Part shown: piece after piece, positions 1 through 13,370 of the stretch | How positions within the stretch are numbered: position 1 is the stretch's first letter | How the letters are laid out: every line of letters begins with the position of its first letter | DNA from: Isoetes taiwanensis | Lineage: Eukaryota > Streptophyta > Lycopodiopsida > Isoetales > Isoetaceae | Length of the DNA stretch: 64,000 nt | Direction of reading: 5' to 3' | NCBI GenBank assembly: GCA_021234155.1 | Contig: JAJEKV010000002.1 | Location: 29,573,115 to 29,637,114 of the forward strand | Position numbers and translations under genes: made by a program | The notes under the pieces: model-generated | Database searches by the model: none | What the model saw: only the letters and a program-made list of their open reading frames with translations | Told to the model about the DNA's origin: nothing

Positions 1-495
1 AGCTCTACTTTCTGATATCTTGATGGAATTTTTTCCAATATCTTGATGGAGCTATCGAAACTTTTCGGCTATCTTGACGGAGTTATCGGACAAATTAATC
101 TCTTATGCAAGCCAGGTTAGTTTGTATATTAAAAATTTCTTTTTTTATATATGAATTTAGATGTTGATAGCTATTGTTATGGTAAATACTATAACAGGCT
201 GTCTATGGTACTTAAGGCCAATTGTGGCCCATGTACTTCAAAATTATAAAACCCTGATAATTTGTCAGGTCTTGAACTAGTCAATTGTGCTAGTTCTCGA
301 TTTATCTGCTAAAGCGGATATAGTATTTGGTCCACTGCACCTTATACTACAAAAATACTATAAATTGATGCTGAATTAAAGATTCCATGAATCTAGTGTC
401 TTCTGGTGTAAGGAAGTGGGACCCCTCTTTTTATGGGGGGGTCCTACTTTCCTTATAAAAAGAGGTGTCCTGCATCCTGAGGGAGGGATGTGGGA
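1..495 (+). repeat. U0: terminal (Y) segment of an array unit, cut by the window edge
   Basis: The window opens inside the terminal segment of an array unit. The conserved CAGGTTAG landmark near 115 and the phrase around 270-350 (cttgaactagtc, then gcggata, then tatttggtcca) match the terminal segments at about 9,280-9,500 and 12,730-12,960. The segment closes with a hairpin (412-452) and a purine-rich run leading into the GAA tract. No coding sequence is supported. Confidence 0.75.
412..452 (+). other. Terminal hairpin of U0
   Basis: GGAAGTGGGACCCC pairs with the later GGGGTCCTACTTTCC, giving a long G/C-rich stem. A second possible pairing uses CTCTTTTTATA with the downstream TATAAAAAGAG, so two mutually exclusive folds exist. 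The same hairpin closes U3, U4, U7 and U8. Confidence 0.7.
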
Positions 496-536
496 GAAGA
501 AGAAGAAGAAGAAGAAGAAGAAGAAGAAGAAGAAGA
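496..536 (+). repeat. (GAA)n tract, U0/U1 junction
   Basis: About 41 bp of GAA, purines on the plus strand. It follows the conserved unit end (gagggaggga, tgtggga) and precedes AATATTCTCTTT, the start of the next unit. Confidence 0.95.
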
Positions 537-3160
537 GGAATATTCTCTTTGGATCTTCTTTTCTTTGGTTTAGAACTTTGAGAAATACGATGAGACATAA
601 CTTATTTTGTTGTATGGCTTTTTGATTGGTCTATATGACCAAGTGAGGCAAAACAAACTTACATGATTATTTGCAAAAAAGTTCTCTAGAATTCAATTGA
701 AGCATGGAGATAATAGTGCAAATAGCTAGATGGTATTTCAAGTCTATTGAATTGAAGACTTGCATCCGCTAAATGGTGATGGCGGGAAATTTTATAACTT
801 TGAAAAGCATTGGAAAATGGAGAGTGTCAATGTTTTCATGGGCCTATGATTCAATCTGGCTTATGGTTATTAAAGAATGACCGGAAAGGCAAACAGGGAT
901 ATGTATTTCCGTAGAACATCTCCATTGTTTGGTGCTCTTTTGATCTTTAAAACATTGAAATGAGATAAGATAATCTAGATGTTGACATGTCCCAAAACTT
1001 AATGGGAAGGACAAAGATATTTAGTGCTTTAAAAGGTTTATGGTTGCATATGGAGACACGTTAAAGCAAAAAAAGAGACATGTGGTTGTTGCATGGTTTT
1101 ACTTTTATGAAAAAGCAAAAAGCTCTTTGAGAGTACACGGGACCATTTTGAAAAAAAGCAAAGAAACAAAAGCACCTAGAGTTGACGGCTTTGCCTTGGA
1201 GAATGAAAGTATGGTAAATATTTTCCATCACGTTTTTCTCTAAGACATTGGAATAAAAATAGTAGGTACATATACATGGGTTTATTGTGGCACGTTTATG
1301 GCGCCAAGATGGCTGCCGCCATGAACAGATATGTTCCCTTTTGGGCAATGCAAGGTTTTGTTGATGTTAATCGATTCCAAAAATGGCCATCTCATTTCCG
1401 GAACTAGGAGCACAGACATCTAGTTCTATGTTATATTTGGGGCTTTTGCTCAGCAATATCGTGGTGCAAAATGGCCACAAAAGAGCTTCTCGATGAGATC
1501 ACAGTGATGAAAAGAAGCTTGTATGTATATGTGGATGCATGGGCTTGGCCGATACAAGCATACAAGGTCTAGCTTGGATTATGGCATACAAAGGAACATA
1601 TATCAGGTTCGATTTGTTATATCTCTCCATACCTTCTGATGCTTGAATAAGGTTTTGGTGCTCCCAAAAGCAATCAAAAACGTAATGATGATCTAAGGTT
1701 TCTTATACATCTGTTTCAATTGATCAAAGGGGTAGTCTTTAGAGAAATATCACTTCCTTTGGATTCCCGCCCACAATGATTTAGGTTGATAGGCTTCTTG
1801 TGCTTTATTATGCTCTATTGACATTGACATGGGCAATATGGCGGTTATAATATCGAAGATCGTGTAGCGACCTCAATAGAGATTTGTGGTGTCTTGCTTA
1901 AGTGAAAAAGAGGCCTTCAAGGATGCTCAAGATACAATCTTGCACAGGGCAACACAAATCAGGTTTTTTACTCTTGTTCAGCATTGTATTCTTTCCTAAA
2001 CATAATATTATCAAGATTCTTAGGTGCCTATCCCAGATTAAAAGAAGAAAAATAATCTCTACCAAAAGGAATAGCAATGCTTGATTTAAGTTCTCAAGAG
2101 ATATATTGATTGCTTGGTGTCTCCAAAAATCAGGTTTGATTTTTTTATTGTGAGTCTAATGTCATGCAGAAAACATCCTAGCATGTAGTGTGATTTTCTA
2201 TAAATGAACAGGATTGATTTGTTTGTATGCTCATGAATTTACAATATGGATAACATGTAGAATGTTGAATTATTTAAGGCACACATACAGCCATACAGGT
2301 TTATTCTGAGAAAGCCTGAGCTAATATGCATTGCAGATAATGTAAAGGCATCTAGCGGTCATTATGTGAGACATTAAAGATATGTGTTTAAAATCTGAAT
2401 TTGTACAGGTGTTTATTTTGAGTTTAAAATCTGAATTTATACTGAGTTTTATTTTGAGAATGACTTGAGTTAATTTCATTGTAGATGATATAAATGGTTT
2501 TAGTATTTTTCTTTGTGAAGCAATAAGGATATGAGTTTAAAATCTGAATCTCTCTACTATGAAAAACATGGTAATGGATTGATACATGGAAGATGACCCA
2601 ACTTTAAATATGTTATTCTAGTTCTACATGGATTATTTATAAAGAATTATTCCATTTTTATGTCTAGTTAATGTCTCCCTCGGGGCAAAGGGATACAATT
2701 GGTGATCGGTGAGATAAAATTATAGAGACCAAATACCTTTGGCCCTTGCACATTTACCATTATCATGCTAATTGTGTATTGGTTGGTTTACAGTGCAATA
2801 CTCTCTCTCCAATTGTCTCTTATTTTGTTTGTTAGGGGTGACTTTAACGTGAAGATAGAATCATTGGAAGCGTTACGAGCTACATCTATTTTGTACTCCT
2901 ACATTTTTATTTAAAGCATGGGAATAATTTATGGTAATATTACGATATGGGTCTACTTTTAACGTACATGGTAATGATTTACATATATAATATACTGATC
3001 TACTAAAATATTGCTTTGCTACTTTACTACTTGTCTTTACTATTTCAATACTTTCTATGAATGTTTTAGGTATTATGCCTTCCAATTGTGGAAGAAGTAA
3101 AGGGATGGATATGTGTCGTGTAGTCTTTACCTTGAATGAATACGGTTTAGTAAAATAAAA
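537..3160 (+). repeat. U1: diverged array unit without terminal segment
   Basis: The unit starts with AATATTCTCTTTGGATC, related to the starts of U3 and U2. Landmarks shared with the other units follow in order: a gcgccaa...gatggctgccgcc block near 1,300, a block with ctcggggcaaagggatacaa near 2,680, ctccaattgtctct near 2,808, and ggatggatatgtgtcg near 3,105. It ends at a GAA tract about 100 bp after the last landmark, with no Y segment. Sequence is much more diverged than U3-U5. Short open frames inside are not conserved between units, so I assign no gene. Confidence 0.7.
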
Positions 3161-3172
3161 GAAGAAGAAGAA

Positions 3173-3203
<31 letters not shown>

Positions 3204-3271
3204 AAGAAGAAGAAGAAGAAGAAGAAGAAGAAGAAGAAGAAGAAGAAGAAGAAGAAGAAGAAGAAGAAGAA
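3161..3271 (+). repeat. (GAA)n tract, U1/U2 junction
   Basis: About 111 bp, with one AAT interruption near its start. Direct junction from the body of U1 to the start of U2. Confidence 0.95.
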
Positions 3272-6200
3272 TATTTTCTTTGAATCTTCAAACCAGTAGA
3301 TTTTATGGAAAATTGACGAACAATAGGTCCAAGAGTGCAACAGAGGTATTGGCATGTTCTTAAGAAAGAATAAGAAGTTGATTAATGGATGAAATTTGGT
3401 TGGATACTTAGAGATCAAATGGCAAAGGATATACAAAGCTCAATCCAGTTATTGACAAGCCGAATTACCATTATGGAAAATGATATATGAAAATAAGTCT
3501 TATATGATAGAATATTGAGATGTTTGAATATTTATGGAGCAAATGAGATAGTTAAGATGCTATGTATATGTTTCTAAAGACCATGTACCATACGTAATTA
3601 TTTTGGTGTATAAAAAGAGAAGGAATGATGTCTATTTTGTCTCATAAAGAGGTATGGAATGATTTAAGACAATTTGACATTATGTGGGATGATGGGACTT
3701 TCATATAGGATGTTCTTTCCTAGAAAAAGGTATTATGACCCCTTGCAGAATTCTTTGCTCTAAAGGGTGGAAAAGTACATGGAAATTGGAACATTTAGCA
3801 TTGAAGACCGTACCTTAGCTTTATTTTTCGTGAAAGATATAGTAAATTTATTGGATGCATGGCTCAAGGCTTTAGTGAAATATGATCATTCCTATGTTCT
3901 TTTGTATACGATGCATAAATGTTGATGGCTAAATTTCGGTGCTATATCCAAGTTGGATTCTTATATATCGGCCCTCTTCACAATATGTTTGGTGCCCAAA
4001 ATAGGCTTTAGAAAAGCAAGTATATTTTTTGGAATAAGAATTGCTTTGGCGTCTAAAATGGCTATGGCGGCCATTCACATCAATGGATCTGCTCTCTGCG
4101 AACATAACACAGTGGCTAGCGCCATCTGCATCTAGAAAAGACTATGCCAGGTTTATCTTTTCTGAGCAACTAGCTACAGGCTAATTCTGAGGGCTTGCTA
4201 CATGCTCTTTGTTTGCCTTAGACGACTTGGCTCAGCTCTGGAAAACACATGTTCTGCTTGTTCACAGGCTCCGATACTCAGATCTGGCAGCTGTTTGCTT
4301 AGCTACAACACATGGTGATGCACTTTTCTAAGAATGGCAAGTACCAAGTTTTGTTGGGCCAAAAAACGGCTTCTTACCTTAAACGGCATTGGCATGATGC
4401 TTATGGCAGGTCTGCTCTAAGCTCTGGACGATGAATCGGCCAATTCTGGGAGCCTTTAGGGACTGGCTGCTTGTTGATGCATCAAAAAGGAAGCTCGAAA
4501 AGATGGAGCTGGAATAGAAACGAAATGCAAGGAGCTAAGACCGACGCTCTCACTTTCAGGTTTGGCCAGATATTTAGCTGTCAAAGTTCTTAATATTCTG
4601 CTTAAGTTGATTGCAAAAAGAATAAGCTAAATAGTATAAGGATTTGATACTTAAAAGAAAAGGGTGCAGTGAGGTAGGATCATTGTGCCGTTATTGCATG
4701 CTTGGAAATGCATATATGCAGACTTGTTGCCAAAGATTTTGTGCTTGGTGAAGCAAGCTTGATGACATGCATCATTATGCTTAATAGATTAAAAGGATTA
4801 AGGTGTTTAAGATTAAAAGGACTGAGGTATTTAATCGTGGTAGCATTTGTTGCTGCCTTTATTGCTAGTTGTGTAAATATTAGGTGCATGTGCAGGCTGT
4901 ATCTACATCTTACAGTATGTTTTAATGCTAAGGCAATAGAGTGCTCCTCATGTTTTAGAGGCCTTGTTGCATATGCTGCTGTAGGATTGCTTAATGTGCA
5001 TACTTTGTTTGCTTAGGTTGCTTAGCTTTCTTAGGGCTGCGTCTCCACTTAGTTGGCACATGTAAGAATAATAAACTTGCAGGCTACTGATAGAGGTCAT
5101 ACAATTTCTTGCTAGGTTGTTGCCTAGTTTAGGTGTACTGATCTTATGCATCTGGCTACAAAAATGGGGTAGATATATGATTAACACAGGTCTATGCTGA
5201 TCAAACAGACTGAACATTTGGTTTGGCTATGGTATGTTGACCTATAATCTGTGTATATTGGATTTTAGGTAAGATATAAGACCGGCTAGTGGTCTAGCTC
5301 TAAAAGACTATGGTGTTGGTACTCAATGGGCTGCCTTGCCAACATACCTTGTGCAATGAGGGGTTTAAGAATTTATGATTTTACATGATTTGGCACTTAG
5401 GCTTATGAATCTAATGGGAACCATTTGGAAATGGTCCACGATGTGCTGTGGTGAGCAGCAATATACTGTTTGTCTCCTAATATATAGCATATGTTGCTTA
5501 TTATATGAGCTAATCTGCTGAATTTAAAGGGTGAAGGGCGAAGAGCCATGATGTTTTATAGCTTACCTGACGCCCCTTGTCTTGTTACCATGATTTGCTA
5601 ACATTGGCATTGTTTGGGTGCAGGTAACCAAAACATCATCTCCCTGATTTGCTTTCAGTGGTTTGAGTTACAATGGAGTGGATGCATGAAGACCAATGAG
5701 CTTCTGTGGTGCATCATAAAACGTGGATCCAAAGAGCTTCTAAAATGGATAATGAAACATGGTGAGATCTATCCAATACCAATGTATTGTTGAACAATGA
5801 TTGTATGTGAAAAGATTGAACAATGTTTGATCGTATATGAACGCTTGAGAAATGGAAGATTGTCATATAGCTCTATCTACATTTCAAGGTTGAATGACTA
5901 CTACGTATTGACAACTTAATGCTTCTGATATATATGACGTTTTGAATTCAAAATTGTGGAAGACTTCTATTGATGATTATGTTGACATTATTAATATTAA
6001 TATGATGATTGAACATATTACTCTTGAAAAGGATAATTTAGTTGATTAATCATGCATGATTGTAGTTTTTTACATGGAGAATGATTTCAATGGTATTATG
6101 GATATTAAATATGTAAAAAATTATATGAACGTAAATTTACAAGGTTTAATGGTTTGAAGAGTGCCTGATGTGGCCTGGCTTAAAAACCAGGGTGGATATT

Positions 6201-6279
6201 TTGGGTTGTTTGCATCTTGAATGAAACTGTATAATGTAAATTGTGCATTGTATAGTGTATATCTGGATGTAAATGTAAA
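3272..6279 (+). repeat. U2: diverged array unit without terminal segment
   Basis: It starts ATATTTTCTTTGAATC. The block around 5,530-5,660 (gtgaagggcgaagagcc, then cttacctgacgcccctt, then tttgggtgcaggtaacc) is clearly homologous to 19,650-19,750 and 28,596-28,695 in the B-type units. The block gtggcctggcttaaaaacc near 6,170 matches the corresponding part of the other units. The unit ends at ggatgtaaatgtaaag followed by GAA, the same internal site at which U5, U6 and U9 stop. No gene recognised. Confidence 0.72.
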
Positions 6280-6419
6280 GAAGAAGAAGAAGAAGAAGAA
6301 GAAGAAGAAGAAGAAGAAGAAGAAGAAGAAGAAGAAGAAGAAGAAGAAGAAGAAGAAGAAGAAGAAGAAGAAGAAGAAGAAGAAGAAGAAGAAGAAGAAG
6401 AAGAAGAAGAAGAAGAAGA
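6280..6419 (+). repeat. (GAA)n tract, U2/U3 junction
   Basis: About 140 bp of uninterrupted GAA. It joins the internal GAAGAA site of U2 directly to the start of U3. Confidence 0.97.
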
Positions 6420-9393
6420 TTCTCTAAGATCCTTGGAATTGTTGAAGGATGTACTTTATATGGCATCTATGACATATGGGGGAAGCGTGCAAGAATGAAA
6501 ATTTGTAAGTTGGACGACTAGCCCTAGTTGTACCTTGTGTAATTTGACTTTAAAGGTCCAAACGATGGAACCATTAGATTATTGATACTTTGGGTTTAAA
6601 TCAAAAGACTAACTAATGTTGGCATATGTTATTGTGCCATATCTTAGATTCTTCAAATATTGGCTATATATTGGAAATTTTTATAGAGGTGATGTTTTGA
6701 TATGAATGGTGGCCATGCATAAAGTGACTATGTCAAAAATACCACGTTTCTATGCTTCAATGGTCTAGTATTTAATGTGGCATAAGGCAAAGCATAAGGC
6801 ATTAATGATATATGCCATGTGCAAAAATGATTTGACATGTGCAAAAAAGTTTGTGGCTTTTGGACTTGTGAAAGAATTAAATTCGTTCAACTATATAATT
6901 TCACTTGTGTCTATTTTTCTCATATGCTTACGATGTGGTCTTTGGAAGCCGAAGATAGAAAAAAGCATTTCATTTGATTGGTTCTCTAAAATGCCTTTGT
7001 TGCCTTTGTGAAGAATTTTTATGGTCCAAACAGCATATAAAGCTTTTGGCAACATGGCTTTTAGCGCCAAAATTTCCGCCATCATGATCTACATGCGTTT
7101 GGCAAAATTATGGTCGGTTTCCCTTTTAGGTTTATGACCGGATATGTAGCCGCATATGGAGACATGCCAAAAATGGTTATGGTGCTTGCTTGTTTGACAG
7201 ATTTAGATAGCCTACACAGATATTGAGACACGAATCCATCATTTTCTATTGCATCTGGTAGCATCTAGTCCAGAAGATCCAGATATACTTAAATAGGTTC
7301 GGATCTATGCTCAATGATCATGGATGCAATGATACAAGAAAAAGACACAGGATTTTTGGATTCTCTACCACGTGCCTTTGCCATATATGAATCTGATGTG
7401 CTATGTCTTGTAAGCATGGTCGATATGTATTTGGCACCCAAATAGGTTGCTGACGAACTTGTAACCTGGAGTTTTTAGCAAGGATCTAATACTGCTAAAT
7501 GATCCTATAAATTGGATGCATGTTTCCGGAGACCAGGTAGATCTCTTACATTGCTTTCTGTATTATGTTTTCCTATTATTCGCTCTTCCATGCAAAATGG
7601 CATCTGGAGCTTATATATTTCTGATTTACCATGGTTGTCTTCTGCCGTATACAATTTTCATGGCAGAATCTTGCACTAACGAGTTCAATCCATGATGGAG
7701 CTAAAATTCAAATGCAAATGAATGTTATTCGAGCGCTTAAACTCAGGTTCGCTTTTAGCATTTTTGATGTGTCTGAGATAATAATTCCAGGGATGAAACT
7801 TGTTTATGCTTCCAACAGATAAAGCTATATTGCATTATTAAAGCACAAGTTCTAAATTGAGAAACAAGTAGGATATGTTGTTTGATCTGATGCTTCCATG
7901 ATTTTATTAAAATGCCTAATGCATACATGTGATAATGCCATATGCTGTTAGACCTGATTCTTTTTCATCTAGATACGTTATTAACGGATTGCAATACTTA
8001 GGCTTCAAAAATTTCCATTTCCATACGTTTATAACAGGCTTTATGGTTCAAGTAATTCTTAAATTATAGAGGAAGCCTTGGGTGATATTTCATGGCGTAC
8101 TACAAGACTTAAAATTTTGGCATAAAAACGCATAAATGCAAAGGATTATATGTTAGAATGTATGTTACAGGAAATTCGAGAAGCTTAAAATGCTAAATAT
8201 ATTAAGCTTTATTATACAATGCTGATTATGTCATCTTGCACTTCATACTTTGAGAATCAAGGTAACCAACTAGATTTGGGACTAAGAAATTAGTTCTCGT
8301 CTAATGGTTATGTTTGAGATCAATTGAAAAGTCTATAATGCTAAAGATATTACCATTCCAGTCTCCTTTCTTGTTAACGTCACCTCAGGGCAAAAGGATA
8401 CAATCGGTGATCAGTGATAAACTGAGAGACCCAATGTACCTTTTGGCCCTTGCACATTTACCGTTTTCACGCTAATTGTGTATTGATTGGCTGCAGGTAC
8501 GGGTTCTCTCCTCCAATTGTCTCTATTTTGTCAGCTAGGTGTCGCGTACTTGAAGGAAGATGGAATATTTGGATATGCAACTCCTGGATGTGTTAATGCA
8601 CTTGGAGTCTCTTCCGCAGCTTTACAGGTTGACATTATCTGATCCATTATTGGATGGCATGAAGTTGGTGAGATCTATCTGATTCTAAGATAAAAGCTAC
8701 ACATAAATTTGATTCTTATGACTATGAAAAACATGCATAATGAAAGTTAGCAATACTATTAAAGATCTGAATTTGCATTTATAGTTGAATAATTTTGACT
8801 TTATATGTACATTCTGATATGTTGACGATAAATTTTTAGAATTATGGAAATATGAAATTATAGAAATGTAAACCTTATTTTTTTACAAAATACTGAAATG
8901 TCATGGAACTATGCATGTAGATTGATGGTACGATAGAATTTAGAACTATATTGATTATGAATATTTTCTAAAGATGACTCTTGTGTGGTTGTGGCCTGGG
9001 TAACGCCAGGGTGGATATGTCTGTCTGTGTCATTTTCACCTTGAACCAAATTCATATATGTAAACTTGTTTTTCATATTATGAAAAGTAATCCTGGTGAA
9101 GATATGTCGAAGAAGAAACTGTGATTTCCACTTGCTAGAGATATCTGGCAAACACAACTGCACACTAGGACTTTGGCCCATTGTGCCATGTCCCAATTAC
9201 TGGGTCCGTTGAACCCAACATATAGTGATGGGGTTTTGGAATCATCTGGCAAACCGGCAAACGGAAGACTTGCACAAACCAGGTTAGTAGATATTTTATT
9301 ACGTTCAGTTAACAATTGAGGTTTTGATATTAGTTGTTATGGTAGATGCATAACATGGTACTTAGGGCCCACTGTGCCCCATGTACCTCACAA

Positions 9394-9621
9394 TTATAAA
9401 ATCCTGAGTACATTTCAGGTCTTGAACTAGTCCACTGAGCTAGTTCTTGAATTATCTGCTACAGCGGATATGGTATTTGGTCCATTGCACCTTATACTAC
9501 TTAGATGTTATAAAATCCTGAGTACATTTCAGGTCTTGAACTAGTCCACTGAGCTAGTTCTTGAATTATCTGCTACAGCGGATATGGTATTTGGTCCATT
9601 GCACCTTATACTACTTAGATG
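9394..9621 (+). repeat. 114-bp tandem duplication inside Y of U3
   Basis: Two copies (9,394-9,507 and 9,508-9,621), essentially identical, beginning ttataaaatcctgag and ending ttagatg. The same doubling, with scattered differences, is present in U4 (about 12,848-13,085), so it predates the U3/U4 duplication. U0 has only one copy. Confidence 0.9.
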
Positions 9622-9682
9622 TATACAATACAATAACTTGACTAATGTAATGATTCTATGAATCGATTTTCTTCTGGTGTAA

Positions 9683-9724
9683 GGAAGTAGGACCCCTCTT
9701 TTTATAGGGGGGGTCCTACTTTCC
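9683..9724 (+). other. Terminal hairpin of U3
   Basis: GGAAGTAGGACCCC pairs with GGGGTCCTACTTTCC. Overlapping it, CTCTTTTTATA (from about 9,696) can pair with TATAAAAAGAG (about 9,726-9,736). The fold lies about 50 bp before the GAA tract. Confidence 0.8.
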
Positions 9725-9773
9725 TTATAAAAAGAGGTATCCTACATCCTGAGGGAGGGATTGTGGGAGGAGG

Positions 9774-9867
9774 AGAAGAAGAAGAAGAAGAAGAAGAAGA
9801 AGAAGAAGAAGAAGAAGAAGAAGAAGAAGAAGAAGAAGAAGAAGAAGAAGAAGAAGAAGAAGAAGAG
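9774..9867 (+). repeat. (GAA)n tract, U3/U4 junction
   Basis: About 94 bp of GAA, directly after the purine-rich end of Y. Confidence 0.97.
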
Positions 9868-12800
9868 AATATTCTCTAAGATCCTTGGAATTGTTGAAGG
9901 ATGTACTTTATATGGCATCTATGACATATGGGGGAAGCGTGCAAGAATGAAAATTTGTAAGTTGGACGACTAGCCCTAGTTGTACCTTGTGTAATTTGAC
10001 TTTAAAGGTCCAAACGATGGAACCATTAGATTATTGATACTTTGGGTTTAAATCAAAAGACTAACTAATGTTGGCATATGTTATTGTGCCATATCTTAGA
10101 TTCTTCAAATATTGGCTATATATTGGAAATTTTTATAGAGGTGATGTTTTGATATGAATGGTGGCCATGCATAAAGTGACTATGTCAAAAATACCACGTT
10201 TCTATGCTTCAATGGTCTAGTATTTAATGTGGCATAAGGCAAAGCATAAGGCATTAATGATATATGCCATGTGCAAAAATGATTTGACATGTGCAAAAAA
10301 GTTTGTGGCTTTTGGACTTGTGAAAGAATTAAATTCGTTCAACTATATAATTTCACTTGTGTCTATTTTTCTCATATGCTTACGATGTGGTCTTTGGAAG
10401 CCGAAGATAGAAAAAAGCATTTCATTTGATTGGTTCTCTAAAATGCCTTTGTTGCCTTTGTGAAGAATTTTTATGGTCCAAACAGCATATAAAGCTTTTG
10501 GCAACATGGCTTTAGCGCCAAAATTTCCGCCATCATGATCTACATGTGTTTGGCAAAATTATGGTCGGTTTCCCTTTTAGGTTTATGACCGGATATGTAG
10601 CCGCATATGGAGACATGCCAAAAATGGTTATGGTGCTTGCTTGTTTGACAGATTTAGATAGCCTACACAGATATTGAGACACGAATCCATCATTTTCTAT
10701 TGCATCTGGTAGCATCTAGTCCAGAAGATCCAGATATACTTAAATAGGTTCGGATCTATGCTCAATGATCATGGATGCAATGATACAAGAAAAAGACACA
10801 GGATTTTTGGATTCTCGGCCACAGAGCCTTTGCCATATATGAATCTGATGTGCTATGTCTTGTAAGCATGGTCGATATGTATTTGGCACCCAAATAGGTT
10901 GCTGACGAACTTGTAACCTGGAGTTTTTAGCAAGGATCTAATACTGCTAAATGATCCTATAAATTGGATGCATGTTTCCGGAGACCAGGTAGATCTCTTA
11001 CATTCCTTTCTGTATTATGTTTTCCTATTATTCGCTCTTCCATGCAAAATGGCATCTGGAGCTTATATATTTCTGATTTACCATGGTTGTCTTCTGCCGT
11101 ATACAATTTTCATGGCAGAATCTTGCACTAACGAGTTCAATCCATGATGGAGCTAAAATTCAAATGCAAATGAATGTTATTCGAGCGCTTAAACTCAGGT
11201 TCGCTTTTAGCATTTTTGATGTGTCTGAGATAATAATTCCAGGGATGAAACTTGTTTATGCTTCCAACAGATAAAGCTATATTGCATTATTAAAGCACAA
11301 GTTCTAAATTGAGAAACAAGTAGGATATGTTGTTTGATCTGATGCTTCCATGATTTTATTAAAATGCCTAATGCATACATGTGATAATGCCATATGCTGT
11401 TAGACCTGATTCTTTTTCATCTAGATACGTTATTAACGGATTGCAATACTTAGGCTTCAAAAATTTCCATTTCCATATGTTTATAACAGTTTTTTATGGT
11501 TCAAGTAATTCTTAAATTATAGAGGAAGCCTTGGGTGATATTTCATGGCGTACTACAAGACTTAAAATTTTGGCATAAAAACGATAAATGCAAAGGATTA
11601 TATGTTAGAATGTATGTTACAGAAATTCGAGAAGCTTAAAATGCTAAATATATTAAGCTTTATTATACAATGCCGATTATGTCATCTTGCACTTCATACT
11701 TTGAGAATCAAGGTAACCAACTAGATTTGGGACTAAGAAATTAGTTCTCGTCTAATGGTTATGTTTGAGATCAATTGAAAAGTCTATAATACTAAAGATA
11801 TTACCATTCCAGTCTCCTTTCTTGTTAACGTCACCTCAGGGCAAAAGGATACAATCGGTGATCAGTGATAAACTGAGAGACCCAATGTACCTTTTGGCCC
11901 TTGCACATTTACCGTTTTCACGCTAATTGTGTATTGATTGGTCAAGCAGTGTACGGGTTCTCTCCTCCAATTGTCTCTATTTTGTCAGCTAGGTGTCGCG
12001 TACTTGAAGGAAGATGGAATATTTGGATATGCAACTCCTGGATGTGTTAATGCACTTGGAGTCTCTTCCGCAGCTTTACAGGTTGACATTATCTGATCCA
12101 TTATTGGATGGCATGAAGTTGGTGAGATCTATCTGATTCTAAGATAAAAGCTACACATAAATTTGATTCTTATGACTATGAAAAACATGCATAATGAAAG
12201 TTAGCAATACTATTAAAGATCTGAATTTGCATTTATAGTTGAATAATTTTGACTTTATATGTACATTCTGATATGTTGACGATAAATTTTTAGAATTATG
12301 GAAATATGAAATTATAGAAATGTAAACCTTATTTTTTTACAAAATACTGAAATGTCATGGAACTATGCATGTAGATTGATGGTACGATAGAATTTAGAAC
12401 TATATTGATTATGAATATTTTCTAAAGATGACTCTTGTGTGGTTGTGGCCTGGGTAACGCCAGGGTGGATATGTCTGTCATGTCATTTTCACCTTGAACC
12501 AAATTCATATATGTAAACTTGTTTTTCATATTATGAAAAGTAATCCCGTGAAGATATGTCGAAGAAGAAACCGCGGATTTCCACTTGCTAGAGATATCCG
12601 CAAACACAATCGCACACACTAGACTTTGGCCCATTGTGCCATGTCCCAATTCTCGGGTCCGCTTGAACCCAACATATAGTGATGGGGTTTTGGAATCATC
12701 TGGCAAACCGGCAAACGGAAGACTTGCACAAACCAGGTTAGTAGATATTTTATTACGTTCAGTTAACAATTGAGGTTTTGATATTAGTTGTTATGGTAGA

Positions 12801-13229
12801 TGCATAACATGGTACTTAGGCCCATCATGCCCCATGTACCTCACAATTATAAAATCCTCGAAAATACATTTCGGGTCTTGAACTAGTCCACTGAGCTAGT
12901 TCTTGAATTATCTGCTACAGCAGATATGGTATTTGGTCCATTGCACCTTATACTACTTAGATGTTATAAAATCTCGAAATAACATTTCTCGTGTCTTGAA
13001 CTAGTCCAATCGAGCTAGTTCTTGAATTATCTCACTACAAATGATATGGTATTTGGTCCATTGCACCTTATACTACTTAGATGTATACAATACAATAACT
13101 TGACTAACGTAATGATTCTATGAATCGATTTTCTTCTGGTGTAAGGAAGTAGGACCCCTCTTTTTATAGGGGGGGTCCTACTTTCCTTATAAAAAGAGGT
13201 ATCCTACATCCCGAGGGAGGGATTGTGGG
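9868..13229 (+). repeat. U4: complete A-type array unit
   Basis: Same order and content as U3: body, internal GAAGAAGAA (12,561-12,569), terminal segment (12,570-13,229) and hairpin (13,144-13,185). It is nearly identical to U3 up to about 12,470. From there differences become frequent and fall mostly at CTG/CAG positions (for example tcctggtg becomes tcccgtg near 12,545, and atctggc becomes atccgc near 12,595). Confidence 0.85.
13144..13185 (+). other. Terminal hairpin of U4
   Basis: Same inverted repeat as in U3 (ggaagtaggacccc / ggggtcctactttcc). Confidence 0.8.
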
Positions 13230-13370
13230 GAGGAGGAGGAAGGAGAAGAAGGAAGAAGAAGGAGGAAAGAAGAAGAGGAAGAAGAAGAAGAAGGAGGAGG
13301 AGGAAGGAGGAAGAAGGAAGAAGAAGGAAGAAGAAGAAGGAGAAGAAGAAGAAGAAGAAGAGAAGAGAAA
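13230..13370 (+). repeat. Impure GAA/GGA tract, U4/U5 junction
   Basis: Purine-only tract of mixed GAA, GGA and GGAA steps, unlike the pure GAA tracts at the other junctions. It lies inside the stretch of unusual copy-to-copy differences, so some impurity may be sequencing error. Confidence 0.85.

Larger units (their letters stand above)
6420..9773 (+). repeat. U3: complete A-type array unit
   Basis: Nearly identical to 9,868-13,229 over its whole length. The body X runs to an internal GAAGAAGAA at 9,109-9,117. The terminal segment Y (9,118-9,773) carries a 114-bp tandem duplication, the closing hairpin (9,683-9,724) and a purine-rich end (gagggaggga...tgtgggagg). Short open frames, such as a 78-codon one at 6,775, are copied with the unit, but I see no recognisable domain and treat the unit as non-coding. 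It could be a non-autonomous retroelement or a segmental tandem repeat. The ends are not TG...CA. Confidence 0.85.

Noticed and set aside
6775-11274. 78- and 63-codon frames shared by U3 and U4
   Set aside because: Same reason: copied with the unit, absent or shifted in U5, no recognisable domain.
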